Below are positions 56,361 to 64,000 of a DNA stretch of 64,000 bases, piece after piece (within the stretch, counting starts at the first letter, position 1; the number at the start of each line of letters is the position of its first letter). The translations under genes and the position numbers were made by a program. The stretch covers positions 1 to 64,000 of the forward strand of contig NZ_JARFVC010000007.1 of assembly GCF_029193815.1 (NCBI RefSeq), in the 5' to 3' direction. The DNA is from Cytobacillus sp. S13-E01. Its GTDB lineage: Bacteria > Bacillota > Bacilli > Bacillales > Bacillaceae_L. Under the pieces are notes generated by a model. The model saw nothing but the letters and a program-made list of their open reading frames with translations. It was not told the DNA's origin and made no database searches.

Positions 56361-56533
56361 TATGTTATTCCCCTTTTCAATCAACTATGTAACAGTGCGG
56401 TTCTAGGTAATTAGCACAGTCATCTTATTATTTTAGAACAATTCTTATTATTTAGTATATCGAAATACCCTAATCCTTTCTACTATGAACATACACAATG
56501 CTTAACAACTATATATTAGTTTTGTATACTATA

Positions 56534-56705
56534 TGAAAAGCGCAGGTCGCCCCGCTTAGCGACGTATGGACTAAGACCGCTCCGCATGAGATAAAGGAAA
56601 CACGGAGCTCAAGTCGATTCGATGTTGACTTATCGTAAGGAGGAGAGGGAAGTCCACTAGTCGCTGGGCTACCGGAGCTAGACACAAAAACTAAGTTTAA
56701 TCTTA
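56534..56705 (+). repeat. divergent GCGC-core repeat copy
   Basis: Starts tgaaaagcgcaggtcgccc and ends gggctaccggagctagacac with aaaaactaag, as in the family, but the interior (gcgacgtatggactaagacc ... cgattcgatgttgacttatc) and the tail differ. It sits upstream of ytzB. Confidence 0.75.
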
Positions 56706-56752
56706 ACATTCTAACCTTAACACAATACTCACAAAGTGAAGGAGGCGGTTCT

Positions 56753-57061
56753 ATGAGTTGGAAAAAGTTTGTACTAGGTCTTAGTGTCGGCTTTGCAGGT
56801 GCTTACCTATTGAAAAGTTATGTTCAAGAGCAAACCATATCTGCAGAAAAGGCTTTAAAAATCGCAAAAAACGCTTTTAAGGAAAACGGCCCTATAGATG
56901 GTTCATGGATACATATGGTCCCTGAAACATTTGAAAAATCCAACCTATCGTATAACGTTTATAAAGGCGGAATATCACGCACCATAGAAAACGAAGTAAA
57001 ACAATTTGAATTCCTCGTTGACACAAAAACAGGTACTATTTTAGAAGTATATCCGATTTAG
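56753..57061 (+). CDS. ytzB: YtzB, PepSY-domain protein
   Basis: A 102-residue protein. An N-terminal hydrophobic segment (about 6-22, VLGLSVGFAGAYLLKS) is followed by a PepSY-like domain (about 30-100: SAEKALKIAKNAFKENG, KQFEFLVDTKTGTILEVYPI). The membrane segment suggests an anchored extracytoplasmic domain; PepSY domains often inhibit peptidases, and an M42 peptidase gene lies next to it, though no link is shown. The ATG follows a strong gaaggaggcggttct. Confidence 0.87.
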   Translation: MSWKKFVLGLSVGFAGAYLLKSYVQEQTISAEKALKIAKNAFKENGPIDGSWIHMVPETFEKSNLSYNVYKGGISRTIENEVKQFEFLVDTKTGTILEVYPI

Positions 57062-57074
57062 TGTAGAAGTATTT

Positions 57075-57103
57075 GAACTCCAATTTCTTGGAGTTCTTTT
57101 TTT
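57075..57103. terminator. terminator between ytzB and ytnP
   Basis: Gaactccaa/tttc/ttggagttc, then ttttttt on the plus strand. Confidence 0.85.
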
Positions 57104-57944
57104 ACTCAATACGTTTTAAGGAATCTATCACATTTCCTTCATCATCCCATTTGATTGCTCGGTAGATTGCATCATGATAAAAGCTATACCATGCTTGTTT
57201 TTTAGTACCAACTTCCATCCATTTTTGCTTTTGTTCAACGGAAGTCATAGGGTAGTCATCATACGCCATTACCCATAATACATTTTGATGAGCATGTGTT
57301 GGCATAATATCAGCCAAATGTAGTAACACTTCATCTTCACTTTCCATTATGATTATCGAATGGCCATCACTATGTCCACCAGTATGGACCATTTTTATTC
57401 CCGGAACGACTTCTATTTCACCACTGAATGTCTGAACCTGACCTTCAATTGCTTCCCAGTTTTCCTTCCAATATGTATTACGAGAGCGAATATTTGGGTG
57501 TCTCATTTCTTCCCATTCCACACTTGAAGTGATAATGGTTGCGTTTTCAAAAGTTGAAATAAGCACATCGTCCTGCCATTTTGTCAATCCGCAGGCATGA
57601 TCAAAATGCATATGAGTCATCAAGACTATATCGATGTCTGCTGTTGTTAGGTTTAGTGCCACTAAGGATTCCTCAATAGCGGATTCTTCATCCATACCAA
57701 AATTCCGTTTCATTTTATCAGACATCTTATTATTTCCCATTCCTGATTCTACTAATATATTCTTTCCTGCCACTTGAATAAGGATTGGATCTGAACGTAA
57801 CTCAATTTGATTTTTATCATTAAAAGGATATTTCTTCGTCCATAATGCTTTTGGTACAACTCCAAACATTGCTCCCCCATCTAAGCGGGTTACTCCACCA
57901 TTTAACCAAGTAAGAGATATTTTACCAACCTTTAAATTTTCCAT
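57102..57944 (-). CDS. ytnP: metallo-beta-lactamase-fold lactonase (YtnP)
   Basis: A 280-residue MBL-fold hydrolase. The zinc motif is [12 protein letters not shown] (about 108-119, HxHxDH), with further ligands in [13 protein letters not shown] (about 187-199) and [12 protein letters not shown]. subtilis YtnP is a quorum-quenching lactonase that degrades N-acyl homoserine lactones; the sequence supports the fold and metal site, and the substrate is inferred. It converges on ytzB at the other strand. Start: ATG after gagaggtggcggcata. Confidence 0.9.
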   Translation of the reverse strand: MENLKVGKISLTWLNGGVTRLDGGAMFGVVPKALWTKKYPFNDKNQIELRSDPILIQVAGKNILVESGMGNNKMSDKMKRNFGMDEESAIEESLVALNLTTADIDIVLMTHMHFDHACGLTKWQDDVLISTFENATIITSSVEWEEMRHPNIRSRNTYWKENWEAIEGQVQTFSGEIEVVPGIKMVHTGGHSDGHSIIIMESEDEVLLHLADIMPTHAHQNVLWVMAYDDYPMTSVEQKQKWMEVGTKKQAWYSFYHDAIYRAIKWDDEGNVIDSLKRIE

Positions 57945-58059
57945 TATGCCGCCACCTCTCTCCTAAATAATATATTTAGTTTACCATTTATATAAATATA
58001 TTTAAAATTAAATGAATGATCTTATACATTTCCATTATATGAATTTAGTAATTAAGCGA

Positions 58060-58092
58060 AAAAGGGAGTAGACGACATCTCTACTCCTCATT
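58060..58092 (-). terminator. terminator downstream of trmB
   Basis: On the minus strand gagtaga/gatgtcg/tctactc, then cctttttcg. It overlaps the last codons of trmB. Confidence 0.6.
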
Positions 58093-58728
58093 TTGGTATT
58101 TAACTTCACTACGATAAATTGGAAAACCTTTACTTGAAAATTTCTCTTCATATTCAGTCATAATATTACCTTCAAAATCACTTTTGTGAAGGTCTAAACT
58201 AACATACGTTAACAGTAACCCATACTCCGAAAAACTCGTTAATGAGTACTCGAATAAGCCACGATTGTCTGTTTTAAAATGAATTTCTCCACCATTTTTT
58301 AAGATGTCTTCATATGATTTCAAATAGGTTTTATAAGTGAGTCTTCGCTTTTCATGGCGCTTTTTAGGCCATGGATCTGAGAAATTTAAATAGAGGCGAT
58401 CCACATCACCCTTATCAAAAAATTCATGTAAGTCGTTTGCATTTCTGTTTAGGATTTTTATGTTAGGTATATCAGCCGCAATCGCAAGATCAAGTGCAGA
58501 AACAACTACACTTTCAGCTAGCTCTATTCCAATATAATTAATATCGGGATTAGCTTTTGCCATCCCGGTGATAAATCGACCTTTTCCAGTTCCTACTTCA
58601 ATGTGTAATGGATTGTTATTTCCAAATAATTCATGCCATTTTCTTTTGTGTGATTCAGGTTTATGAATGACAAACTGTGGGTATTCCGCCAACTTCTCTT
58701 TAGCCCACGGTTTATTTCGTACACGCAT
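58081..58728 (-). CDS. trmB: tRNA (guanine-N7)-methyltransferase
   Basis: Forms 7-methylguanine at tRNA position 46 with SAM. It is 215 residues, the bacterial single-subunit type. The SAM-binding [15 protein letters not shown] is at about 41-55, [12 protein letters not shown] next, then the family motif [17 protein letters not shown] (about 113-129) and [14 protein letters not shown]. The ATG follows aaaatgaggtggcata. It lies next to ytnP and the ytzH gene as in B. subtilis. Confidence 0.96.
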   Translation of the reverse strand: MRVRNKPWAKEKLAEYPQFVIHKPESHKRKWHELFGNNNPLHIEVGTGKGRFITGMAKANPDINYIGIELAESVVVSALDLAIAADIPNIKILNRNANDLHEFFDKGDVDRLYLNFSDPWPKKRHEKRRLTYKTYLKSYEDILKNGGEIHFKTDNRGLFEYSLTSFSEYGLLLTYVSLDLHKSDFEGNIMTEYEEKFSSKGFPIYRSEVKYQNEE

Positions 58729-59050
58729 TATGCCACCTCATTTTAGTGATATCGATGAAAAAGATAACATGAACGATGAAAGTTAGCAAGGCTTTCGTGT
58801 CTATATTTCACTTGGTTTTGGGAAATCCTAAGGATTTGTGAGGATATAAACGGATAAGTGTGAAATTGTTCGTAAAGCTAACCTAACCGTTTGTCAGCGT
58901 GTTTTAAGTCATTACAACAGTTGATTCCCTCATTTTTACAGTTAGGTAAAAAACAATTTCTCGTTTATGATTAAAGGAGTTTAATTTTCGCTAATGAAAA
59001 GTCAAATCCAGTTAATGGAAATTCCATATTAATTAAAGGGAGTTGATACA
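58729..59050. other. trmB upstream region before the small membrane ORF
   Basis: 322 bp between the divergent genes. I see no repeat, gene or obvious structured RNA apart from an unconvincing 12-codon frame at 58994 whose aaaggag site is 14 bases away. Both divergent promoters must be here. Confidence 0.4.
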
Positions 59051-59224
59051 ATGGTAATTAAAAAGTCTTTGACAATGTTAATTGAGTTCATGATTTTATT
59101 CAGTATTACACTTGCGTTTGTAGGTTATTCATTAACTATTTACCCTGCTGAAATCCTCTTAAACAAGCTTCAAGCTAAAAAGGCTTCTGAACGTAAAATG
59201 GAGTACGCAAGGAATAGTGCTTAG
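59051..59224 (+). CDS. small single-span membrane protein, unknown function
   Basis: A 57-residue frame beginning MVIKKSLTMLIEFMILFS. The ATG follows taaagggagttgataca, a strong ribosome site. A single hydrophobic segment (about 9-31, LIEFMILFSITLAFVGYSLTI) is flanked by basic residues at the N-terminus and followed by a charged tail (LQAKKASERKMEYARNSA), so the N-terminus would face the cytoplasm only if the positive-inside rule is overruled by the equally basic C-terminus. It is shorter than a usual gene-calling cutoff. I do not recognise a family. Confidence 0.65.
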   Translation: MVIKKSLTMLIEFMILFSITLAFVGYSLTIYPAEILLNKLQAKKASERKMEYARNSA

Positions 59225-59337
59225 GTACCCTTCAAGTGGACTTCAATAAGCGGGGATTTCTTCATGCTTCATTAAGACCTTATTAGCAATGTACTCTAGA
59301 TCTATATTCTTCTAACCTTAATCATCTCTTCAGATTA

Positions 59338-59390
59338 CTTGCGATACAAAAAAATGGTTATTTTTCACAACCGTTTTTTTGTATCGCAAG
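59338..59390. terminator. long inverted repeat upstream of ytzH
   Basis: A 53-bp stem-loop: cttgcgatacaaaaaaatgg with the partner ccgtttttttgtatcgcaag, 22-bp arms carrying one T-G pair, nine-base loop. It lies after the small ORF and before ytzH, and may terminate the former transcript; the arms are longer than in the other terminators here. Confidence 0.75.
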
Positions 59391-59456
59391 TATATTTTTT
59401 GCTGTCTTAAGGCAATTTAAGGTATATGACTCTCTACGTAAAAGGATGTGTCTTTA

Positions 59457-59735
59457 ATGCCTATCAATCATACCGATCAAATGAATGTTTTAAAAGATAT
59501 ATTGACTAATCAACAAGCCGACTGTTGTGGTACAGTTGCTGAATGTGAGCAAATGGAACGAATTATTAAATCATTAATGGTTAACACAAATGTAGATCAA
59601 AATCTCAAATCAGTTTTAGATGATATATACTCATATAGCCAAAATGGAAAGTACACTCAACATCTCGATAGCCATATTGATTCACACCGATCTGATTTAA
59701 CACAGTGGGTCAATGATATCGATTCGTTCAGCTAA
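59457..59735 (+). CDS. ytzH: YtzH-like protein
   Basis: A 92-residue soluble protein of the YtzH-like family. It is hydrophilic and probably helical (MPINHTDQMNVLKDILTNQQ, MVNTNVDQNLKSVLDDIYS), with a CCGTVAEC cluster of three cysteines around 22-29. The function is unknown. The ATG at 59457 follows aaaaggatgtgtcttta; a GTG three codons upstream overlaps the site. Its position next to trmB and ytmP matches B. subtilis. Confidence 0.85.
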   Translation: MPINHTDQMNVLKDILTNQQADCCGTVAECEQMERIIKSLMVNTNVDQNLKSVLDDIYSYSQNGKYTQHLDSHIDSHRSDLTQWVNDIDSFS

Positions 59736-59740
59736 AAAAT

Positions 59741-60553
59741 TCAGGGTTTCCCCAATAAATCTTGTAAATAGTTAAGCCAGTGTTCAACTTCTTTATTGTG
59801 GTTTTTAGATTTATACCAAATTACCGATTGGATTGTTTGGGAAATTACATACCATTTCATCCGTATTTGCAAATGATCTGATAGTTCGAGCCCGTACATT
59901 TGTAACCATGTAGCCCAGTCCTTTTCATTAATATACCAATGCAAAAGCATACCAATATCAATAGCAGGGTCGGCAATAATAGCCCCATCCCAGTCAATTA
60001 AAAAAAGCTGTTCTTTCTCTGTAATTAACCAGTTATTATGATTGACATCACAATGACAGACCACTTTATGGTCGTATTGGACATTTGGTAATTCTCTTTC
60101 AAGAACATCTAGTGCATTTTCTATAACTGATAAATTGCCTAACTCTCCCGCATAAACAAGCTGACTCTTAATATCAACTAAAATCTCTTCGGGTAGAAGA
60201 GGTTTTTTTTCTAGCCTTTTTAGCATATCTAATAATTCATTTGATTGATGTATTTTTCGTAGCAAGTGTGCGACATTATAGTCAAACATGTCACTAGGCT
60301 TTAATTCACGACCCTTTAACCAATGCTGTGCCGTTATTACATCACCATTTTCTAGCCTTTTCGTCCACATTAGTTTTGGTACAATTCCTTCTGCCGACAG
60401 AACAGCGAGAAAGGGGGATGAATTACGCTTTAGGAATAACTTCTTGTCATTATATTGAGCAAAATAAGCATCCCCCGTAGCACCTCCAGCAGATGTTATT
60501 ATCCACTCATCACCTAGTATATATTCGAACCAGTTTACCTTCAAATTCAACAC
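59741..60553 (-). CDS. ytmP: aminoglycoside phosphotransferase/choline kinase-like protein (YtmP)
   Basis: A 270-residue kinase-like protein of the APH family. The catalytic loop is VVCHCDVNHNNWLI (about 162-175, HxDxxxxN) and the metal site LFLIDWDGAIIADPAIDIGML follows (about 182-203). The fold phosphorylates hydroxyls of sugars, choline or antibiotics; the substrate of YtmP is unknown. It converges on ytzH with only 5 bp between the stops. The initiator (GTG, or a nearby TTG) has no clear ribosome site, so the exact start is uncertain. Confidence 0.85.
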   Translation of the reverse strand: MLNLKVNWFEYILGDEWIITSAGGATGDAYFAQYNDKKLFLKRNSSPFLAVLSAEGIVPKLMWTKRLENGDVITAQHWLKGRELKPSDMFDYNVAHLLRKIHQSNELLDMLKRLEKKPLLPEEILVDIKSQLVYAGELGNLSVIENALDVLERELPNVQYDHKVVCHCDVNHNNWLITEKEQLFLIDWDGAIIADPAIDIGMLLHWYINEKDWATWLQMYGLELSDHLQIRMKWYVISQTIQSVIWYKSKNHNKEVEHWLNYLQDLLGKP

Positions 60554-60614
60554 AACATTTCTTAGTATTTATATTATTTCATTATTATTTTTAGTATCAG
60601 TAAAATTAAATTTT

Positions 60615-60657
60615 AAATAAAAAAAACAGCTATTGACTACGTTTCATAACAATAGCT
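60615..60657 (-). terminator. terminator downstream of amyX
   Basis: On the minus strand agctattg ... caatagct followed by gttttttttattt. Confidence 0.85.
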
Positions 60658-60713
60658 ATCTATAAATTTTAGGTTCTTATCATTTTTTAGTCAAGAGAAA
60701 ATCTGATTTGCTA

Positions 60714-62870
60714 CTACTTTCTATACAGAACCATGGTACTAACAGGTTTGATGGTTACTTGGTTATCTGTTAGTGTAAAGATTGGTTCAAGCCCAGCATT
60801 ACTTTCTTCACAAACCACACTCCAATTATGATATACAGGGATTGTGATTTCCTTTGCCTCAAGGGAATTGCTATGAATTACCAAGATTGAGGACCATGGA
60901 CCAAATTTTTCTACATTTAATAATGAATAAATAACTACACCTTCAGAATACTCATAAAATTTTAGATGACTTCTAATTAAGGCTGTTGAGTCAAAGCGGA
61001 ATGCCCCATGGTGCTTCCGAATAGCTATTATTCCTTTTATATAGTTGACATCCTTCTCAAACTGTTTTTTTCTAGCCCAATCGAGCATATTAATTGCGTC
61101 AGGTGAACGATAGCTATTTTCAATACCTTGCTTTGTTCTGTAAAATTCCTGACCACTGTGTAAGAATGGTATCCCTTGGGATAGTAAGACAATGGTTGTT
61201 GCTAAACGTTGCCTTTTCCTTTTTAGGTCATCTGATTCATGAGAGTTACAACCAACTATTTTATCCCAAAAGGTGTGATTGTCATGTGATTCTACATAAT
61301 TGATTGTTTGTGTTGGTTCTAAAAATAGACCTTTATAACCTTTTTTAAATGAAACACTTCCTGCAATAGACTCTTTCACTTCTGTATCTTTATGAATATT
61401 TCCTAGCGTATATCCACGATCGTACAAATTGAAAGTACTTCCTTTAATCCCATCACGAAATCGATCATTAAATTGAGCAACCCTTGGCATTTTTTGAGCA
61501 TTACGGATAATAGCTTTTTTATCATAATGTAAGGGAGTATTTAAATCCCAACCTTCTCCCAGAATAATGACATCAGGGTTAACATCATCTACAGCTCTTC
61601 TAACAGTGTTCATCGTTTCAATGTCTAAAATCCCCATTAAATCGAAGCGAAAACCATCTACTTTGTATTCCTTTAACCAAAATAGAACAGAGTCAACAAT
61701 GAACTTCCGCACCATTTTTCGTTCTGATGCAATATCATTCCCTACTCCCGTTCCATTTGAGGGCATTCCATGTTCATCATGTCGAAAATAATACCCTGGT
61801 ACTATTTTTTCAAAAGCTGAGTCCTCACGTATGTAGACATGATTATAAACGACATCGATAATGACCCGGAGCCCATGCTGATGAAAGGTTTCAATTACTG
61901 ACTTTAGTTCATTTATCCGATTATACGGTTCTTTAGGATTAGTTGCATAGCTTCCCTCGGGAACGTTAAAATGTAAAGGGTTATATCCCCAATTATATTC
62001 CCCTGTTTCCACCATTTCATTGACTCCACAATAATCATTGATGGGTAATAGTTCAATATGTGTGATTCCTAATTCAACTAAGTAGGATAGCCCAGTACTC
62101 GTACCTGCTGGACCTAAAGTCCCGGATTCCGTTAAACCTAGATACTTTCCTTTTTGTTTTATCCCACTTTGCGGGTGTATTGAAAAATCTCGTATATGAG
62201 TTTCATAAATGATTGCGTCAGTAGGATTCGAAAAAGCTGGAAGTGTTGTTTTAGACTGATATGTATTTTTTAGATCAATAATAACGCCATATTCACCATT
62301 AATTGAAACTGCATTTACATACGGATCTACTGCCTCTCTCCAAACTTTATTTACACATACTAAATACGCGTAAAAATGCCCTTCTAAGTCCCCTGGAATT
62401 GAGGCAAACCATACACCATTGTGTTCTCTTGCCATTACATGCAATTGAATGTCATCAGCGGATGTCCCACAAAAAATCTTTAACTTAACACTGCTTGCTG
62501 ATGGTGCCCATACCTTAAATAAAGACTCTATAGCAGAGTATGTAACACCTAAATCATTTCCTTCATAAGCATAAAAATCATCAAAAGCTTGAGTGCGAAT
62601 AACGGCACCTACCTGTAAATCAGTAGATGACCCATACTGATCCTTTACGATATAGTCATCACCTATTGAAATAATCGCGGTGAAAGTGCAGATATATTTC
62701 ACACAATCTTCTATATCAATTTTGTTAATGATATCAAGGTCTAAACAAGACTCATGGATACATAGTGTGAAGGAATGAGATAGTCCACCATGATAAGACT
62801 TTGGTAAAAGCACGGTTATACTATTTAGTTCATCAAGGTATGCCTCAAATATTCTGTCGGTATTTGTCAT
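60714..62870 (-). CDS. amyX: type I pullulanase
   Basis: Debranching enzyme that cuts alpha-1,6 links in pullulan and glycogen-type polymers; cytoplasmic, as there is no signal peptide. It is 718 residues: an N-terminal beta-sandwich region (to about 215, CBM48-like), then a GH13 barrel. The type I hallmark YNWGYNPLHFNVPEGSY is at about 293-309; the catalytic motifs are GFRFDLMGI (nucleophile Asp), ILGEGWD (acid Glu) and NYVESHDNHTFWD. The ATG follows taggcggtgagcga. It lies between ytlR and ytmP, as in B. subtilis. Confidence 0.95.
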   Translation of the reverse strand: MTNTDRIFEAYLDELNSITVLLPKSYHGGLSHSFTLCIHESCLDLDIINKIDIEDCVKYICTFTAIISIGDDYIVKDQYGSSTDLQVGAVIRTQAFDDFYAYEGNDLGVTYSAIESLFKVWAPSASSVKLKIFCGTSADDIQLHVMAREHNGVWFASIPGDLEGHFYAYLVCVNKVWREAVDPYVNAVSINGEYGVIIDLKNTYQSKTTLPAFSNPTDAIIYETHIRDFSIHPQSGIKQKGKYLGLTESGTLGPAGTSTGLSYLVELGITHIELLPINDYCGVNEMVETGEYNWGYNPLHFNVPEGSYATNPKEPYNRINELKSVIETFHQHGLRVIIDVVYNHVYIREDSAFEKIVPGYYFRHDEHGMPSNGTGVGNDIASERKMVRKFIVDSVLFWLKEYKVDGFRFDLMGILDIETMNTVRRAVDDVNPDVIILGEGWDLNTPLHYDKKAIIRNAQKMPRVAQFNDRFRDGIKGSTFNLYDRGYTLGNIHKDTEVKESIAGSVSFKKGYKGLFLEPTQTINYVESHDNHTFWDKIVGCNSHESDDLKRKRQRLATTIVLLSQGIPFLHSGQEFYRTKQGIENSYRSPDAINMLDWARKKQFEKDVNYIKGIIAIRKHHGAFRFDSTALIRSHLKFYEYSEGVVIYSLLNVEKFGPWSSILVIHSNSLEAKEITIPVYHNWSVVCEESNAGLEPIFTLTDNQVTIKPVSTMVLYRK

Positions 62871-62919
62871 TCGCTCACCGCCTATTACAGGATTAGAAGC
62901 TATAGTTTTTGCTTGAAAG

Positions 62920-63867
62920 CTAAAACTTATGAGGTAAAGAAAAAATACTGATCCGGCTTTTGTCTACTGATACCACAACAGGTGTATGTCCAACTTGCTC
63001 TCCATCGACATGTACAAGAAATGGTTTCTCTGAATCAATCTTAATTTCCCGTCCAGTGTGCACTGAAACTTCTTTTAAGCCAACATGCTTTCCAAAAAAA
63101 ACTGTACCAAATACTAAAAGTAGCTTTAGTTTTGATAAATTATGAATAACCGTTATGTTTAATAAACCATCATTAGGGCGTGCATTGGGTGATATTTTCA
63201 TACCGCCACCATAAAAACTTTGATTTGATACAGTAACAAACCAAACATTTTGGTACCGGTGGATCGTTCCATCTATCGATAGCGTAACACTTGTAGGCAC
63301 AAACGAAAATAAAAGTTTCAATAGCGCTATGACATAGACTAAAGATCCTAAACGAACAACACTTAAATATTTTTTCATTAACGATTGATTTGTAAGCTTT
63401 GAAACTTCTGCATCAAATCCCACACCAAGACTATTCATAAATAGCTTTCTTTGTGATGAAGTCCCAATTGTGGCTTTTCCAATATCAAATTGAGGTATAG
63501 GTCTTCCTTGCTTCCTTAAAATAAGCTTTAAAGCAGCAATCGGTGAATTCGGAATGTTAAAACCTCTCGAAAAGTCATTTCCTGTCCCAGCTGGGATAAA
63601 TCCAACTCTAACGGCTGGATGCTTGGCAAGACCGTTTACTACTTCATTCATTGTGCCATCCCCACCAACTACAATAATTCCTTCAATTTTATCTTCATAC
63701 ATAGTGGCAATTTGTTTTGCAATTTCTGTAGCATGATTTGGGGATTTTGTATAAAAAGATCGATAGTTTACATTTTGTTTATCTAGTTCTCGCACGAGTT
63801 TCTCCCAAACCTTTAAAGACTTTCCATTACTAGCAGCTTTATTTACAATAAAAAAAAGTATTTTCAT
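62920..63867 (-). CDS. ytlR: diacylglycerol/lipid kinase family protein (YtlR)
   Basis: A 315-residue member of the DAGK-catalytic family (YegS/DgkB fold). The glycine-rich nucleotide loop is VVGGDGTMNEVVNGLA (about 62-77) and GTGNDFSRGF follows (about 92-101). It would phosphorylate a lipid; the substrate is unproven, and YtlR is distinct from the housekeeping DgkB. The ATG at 63867 follows tgaaggttgaatct; an in-frame start 37 codons upstream reads through sequence with no ribosome site. Confidence 0.87.
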   Translation of the reverse strand: MKILFFIVNKAASNGKSLKVWEKLVRELDKQNVNYRSFYTKSPNHATEIAKQIATMYEDKIEGIIVVGGDGTMNEVVNGLAKHPAVRVGFIPAGTGNDFSRGFNIPNSPIAALKLILRKQGRPIPQFDIGKATIGTSSQRKLFMNSLGVGFDAEVSKLTNQSLMKKYLSVVRLGSLVYVIALLKLLFSFVPTSVTLSIDGTIHRYQNVWFVTVSNQSFYGGGMKISPNARPNDGLLNITVIHNLSKLKLLLVFGTVFFGKHVGLKEVSVHTGREIKIDSEKPFLVHVDGEQVGHTPVVVSVDKSRISIFSLPHKF

Positions 63868-63966
63868 AGATTCAACCTTCATTCGTCTTAATGTCTTAAT
63901 GTAATAGTACGTACCTACTGCTTCTATTCTTATTTTAACACTTAAATTGATACAGGAATCTATTAA

Positions 63967-64000
63967 TTTATCCCGCATTAACAGGCAGTAAGATCTCCCT
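63967..64000 (+). repeat. CCCGCATTA repeat family, copy 3 (cut by window end)
   Basis: Tttatcccgcattaacaggcagtaa is the start of the family seen at 7517 and 43110-43240; the rest is outside the window. Confidence 0.6.

Overview
The window is a low-GC Firmicute chromosome segment from the family Bacillaceae. The gene order is that of the Bacillus subtilis ytl-ytx region (ytlR-amyX-ytmP-ytzH-trmB-ytnP-ytzB-ytoP ... ytpP-ytpQ-sftA-murC-ytxGHJ-aroA-ccpA-acuCBA-acsA-tyrS-rpsD-dgcP-ytsP-refZ-hisJ-ezrA-braB-nifZ-thiI-sspA-ytcI-ytcJ-ytdI-sppA-yteJ-ytfI-ytfJ-tpx-ytxK-ackA). An alpha/beta-type spore protein and a GerW/YtfJ homologue point to a spore former. The species cannot be named from the sequence alone. 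I see no phage, integrase, transposase, CRISPR array, rRNA or tRNA.

Layout. 1-1.3 kb: a 51-bp tandem array cut by the window edge. 1.4-15 kb: acetate kinase, a methyltransferase, thiol peroxidase, sporulation and membrane-stress genes, NAD kinase, an amidohydrolase and acyl-CoA synthetase pair, a spore DNA-protection protein, and the cysteine desulfurase-ThiI sulfur-relay pair. 15-25 kb: an amino-acid carrier, division regulators (EzrA, RefZ), histidinol phosphatase, free-Met-R-sulfoxide reductase, methionine gamma-lyase, a GAF-GGDEF diguanylate cyclase and rpsD. 25-31 kb: T-box-controlled tyrS, a class A penicillin-binding protein, and 1.2 kb of repeats. 31-39 kb: the acetate-utilisation divergon acsA/acuABC with a CcpA-type operator, then ccpA itself and a chorismate mutase-DAHP synthase fusion. 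39-46.7 kb: a large FtsA-like ATPase absent from the B. subtilis locus as I recall it, ytxJHG, an M29 aminopeptidase, a fold-back repeat and murC. 47-64 kb: a nicotinate phosphoribosyltransferase, SftA translocase, thioredoxin, a membrane permease, a lipoprotein, peptidase and housekeeping genes, pullulanase and a lipid kinase.

Functional links. AckA, AcsA, AcuA, AcuB, AcuC and CcpA together govern acetate overflow and re-use. NifZ hands sulfur to ThiI. EzrA, RefZ, SftA, MurC, the PBP and the FtsA-like protein concern envelope and division.

The protein-coding content is mostly conventional. The unusual material is the non-coding repeats: (i) 22 tandem 51-bp units in which the first ten units are duplicated with one base change, with a single-unit relative upstream of braB; (ii) a dispersed GCGC-core repeat in short and long (hairpin-bearing) forms, one copy carrying another nested inside it; (iii) a roughly 0.6-kb fold-back element with long imperfect terminal inverted repeats and a core of four small palindromes, with an inverted relative 14 kb away; (iv) two further small repeat families. 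Other points of interest are a 57-residue membrane ORF, a probable decayed ytoQ, and a perfect 24-bp palindrome upstream of rpsD.
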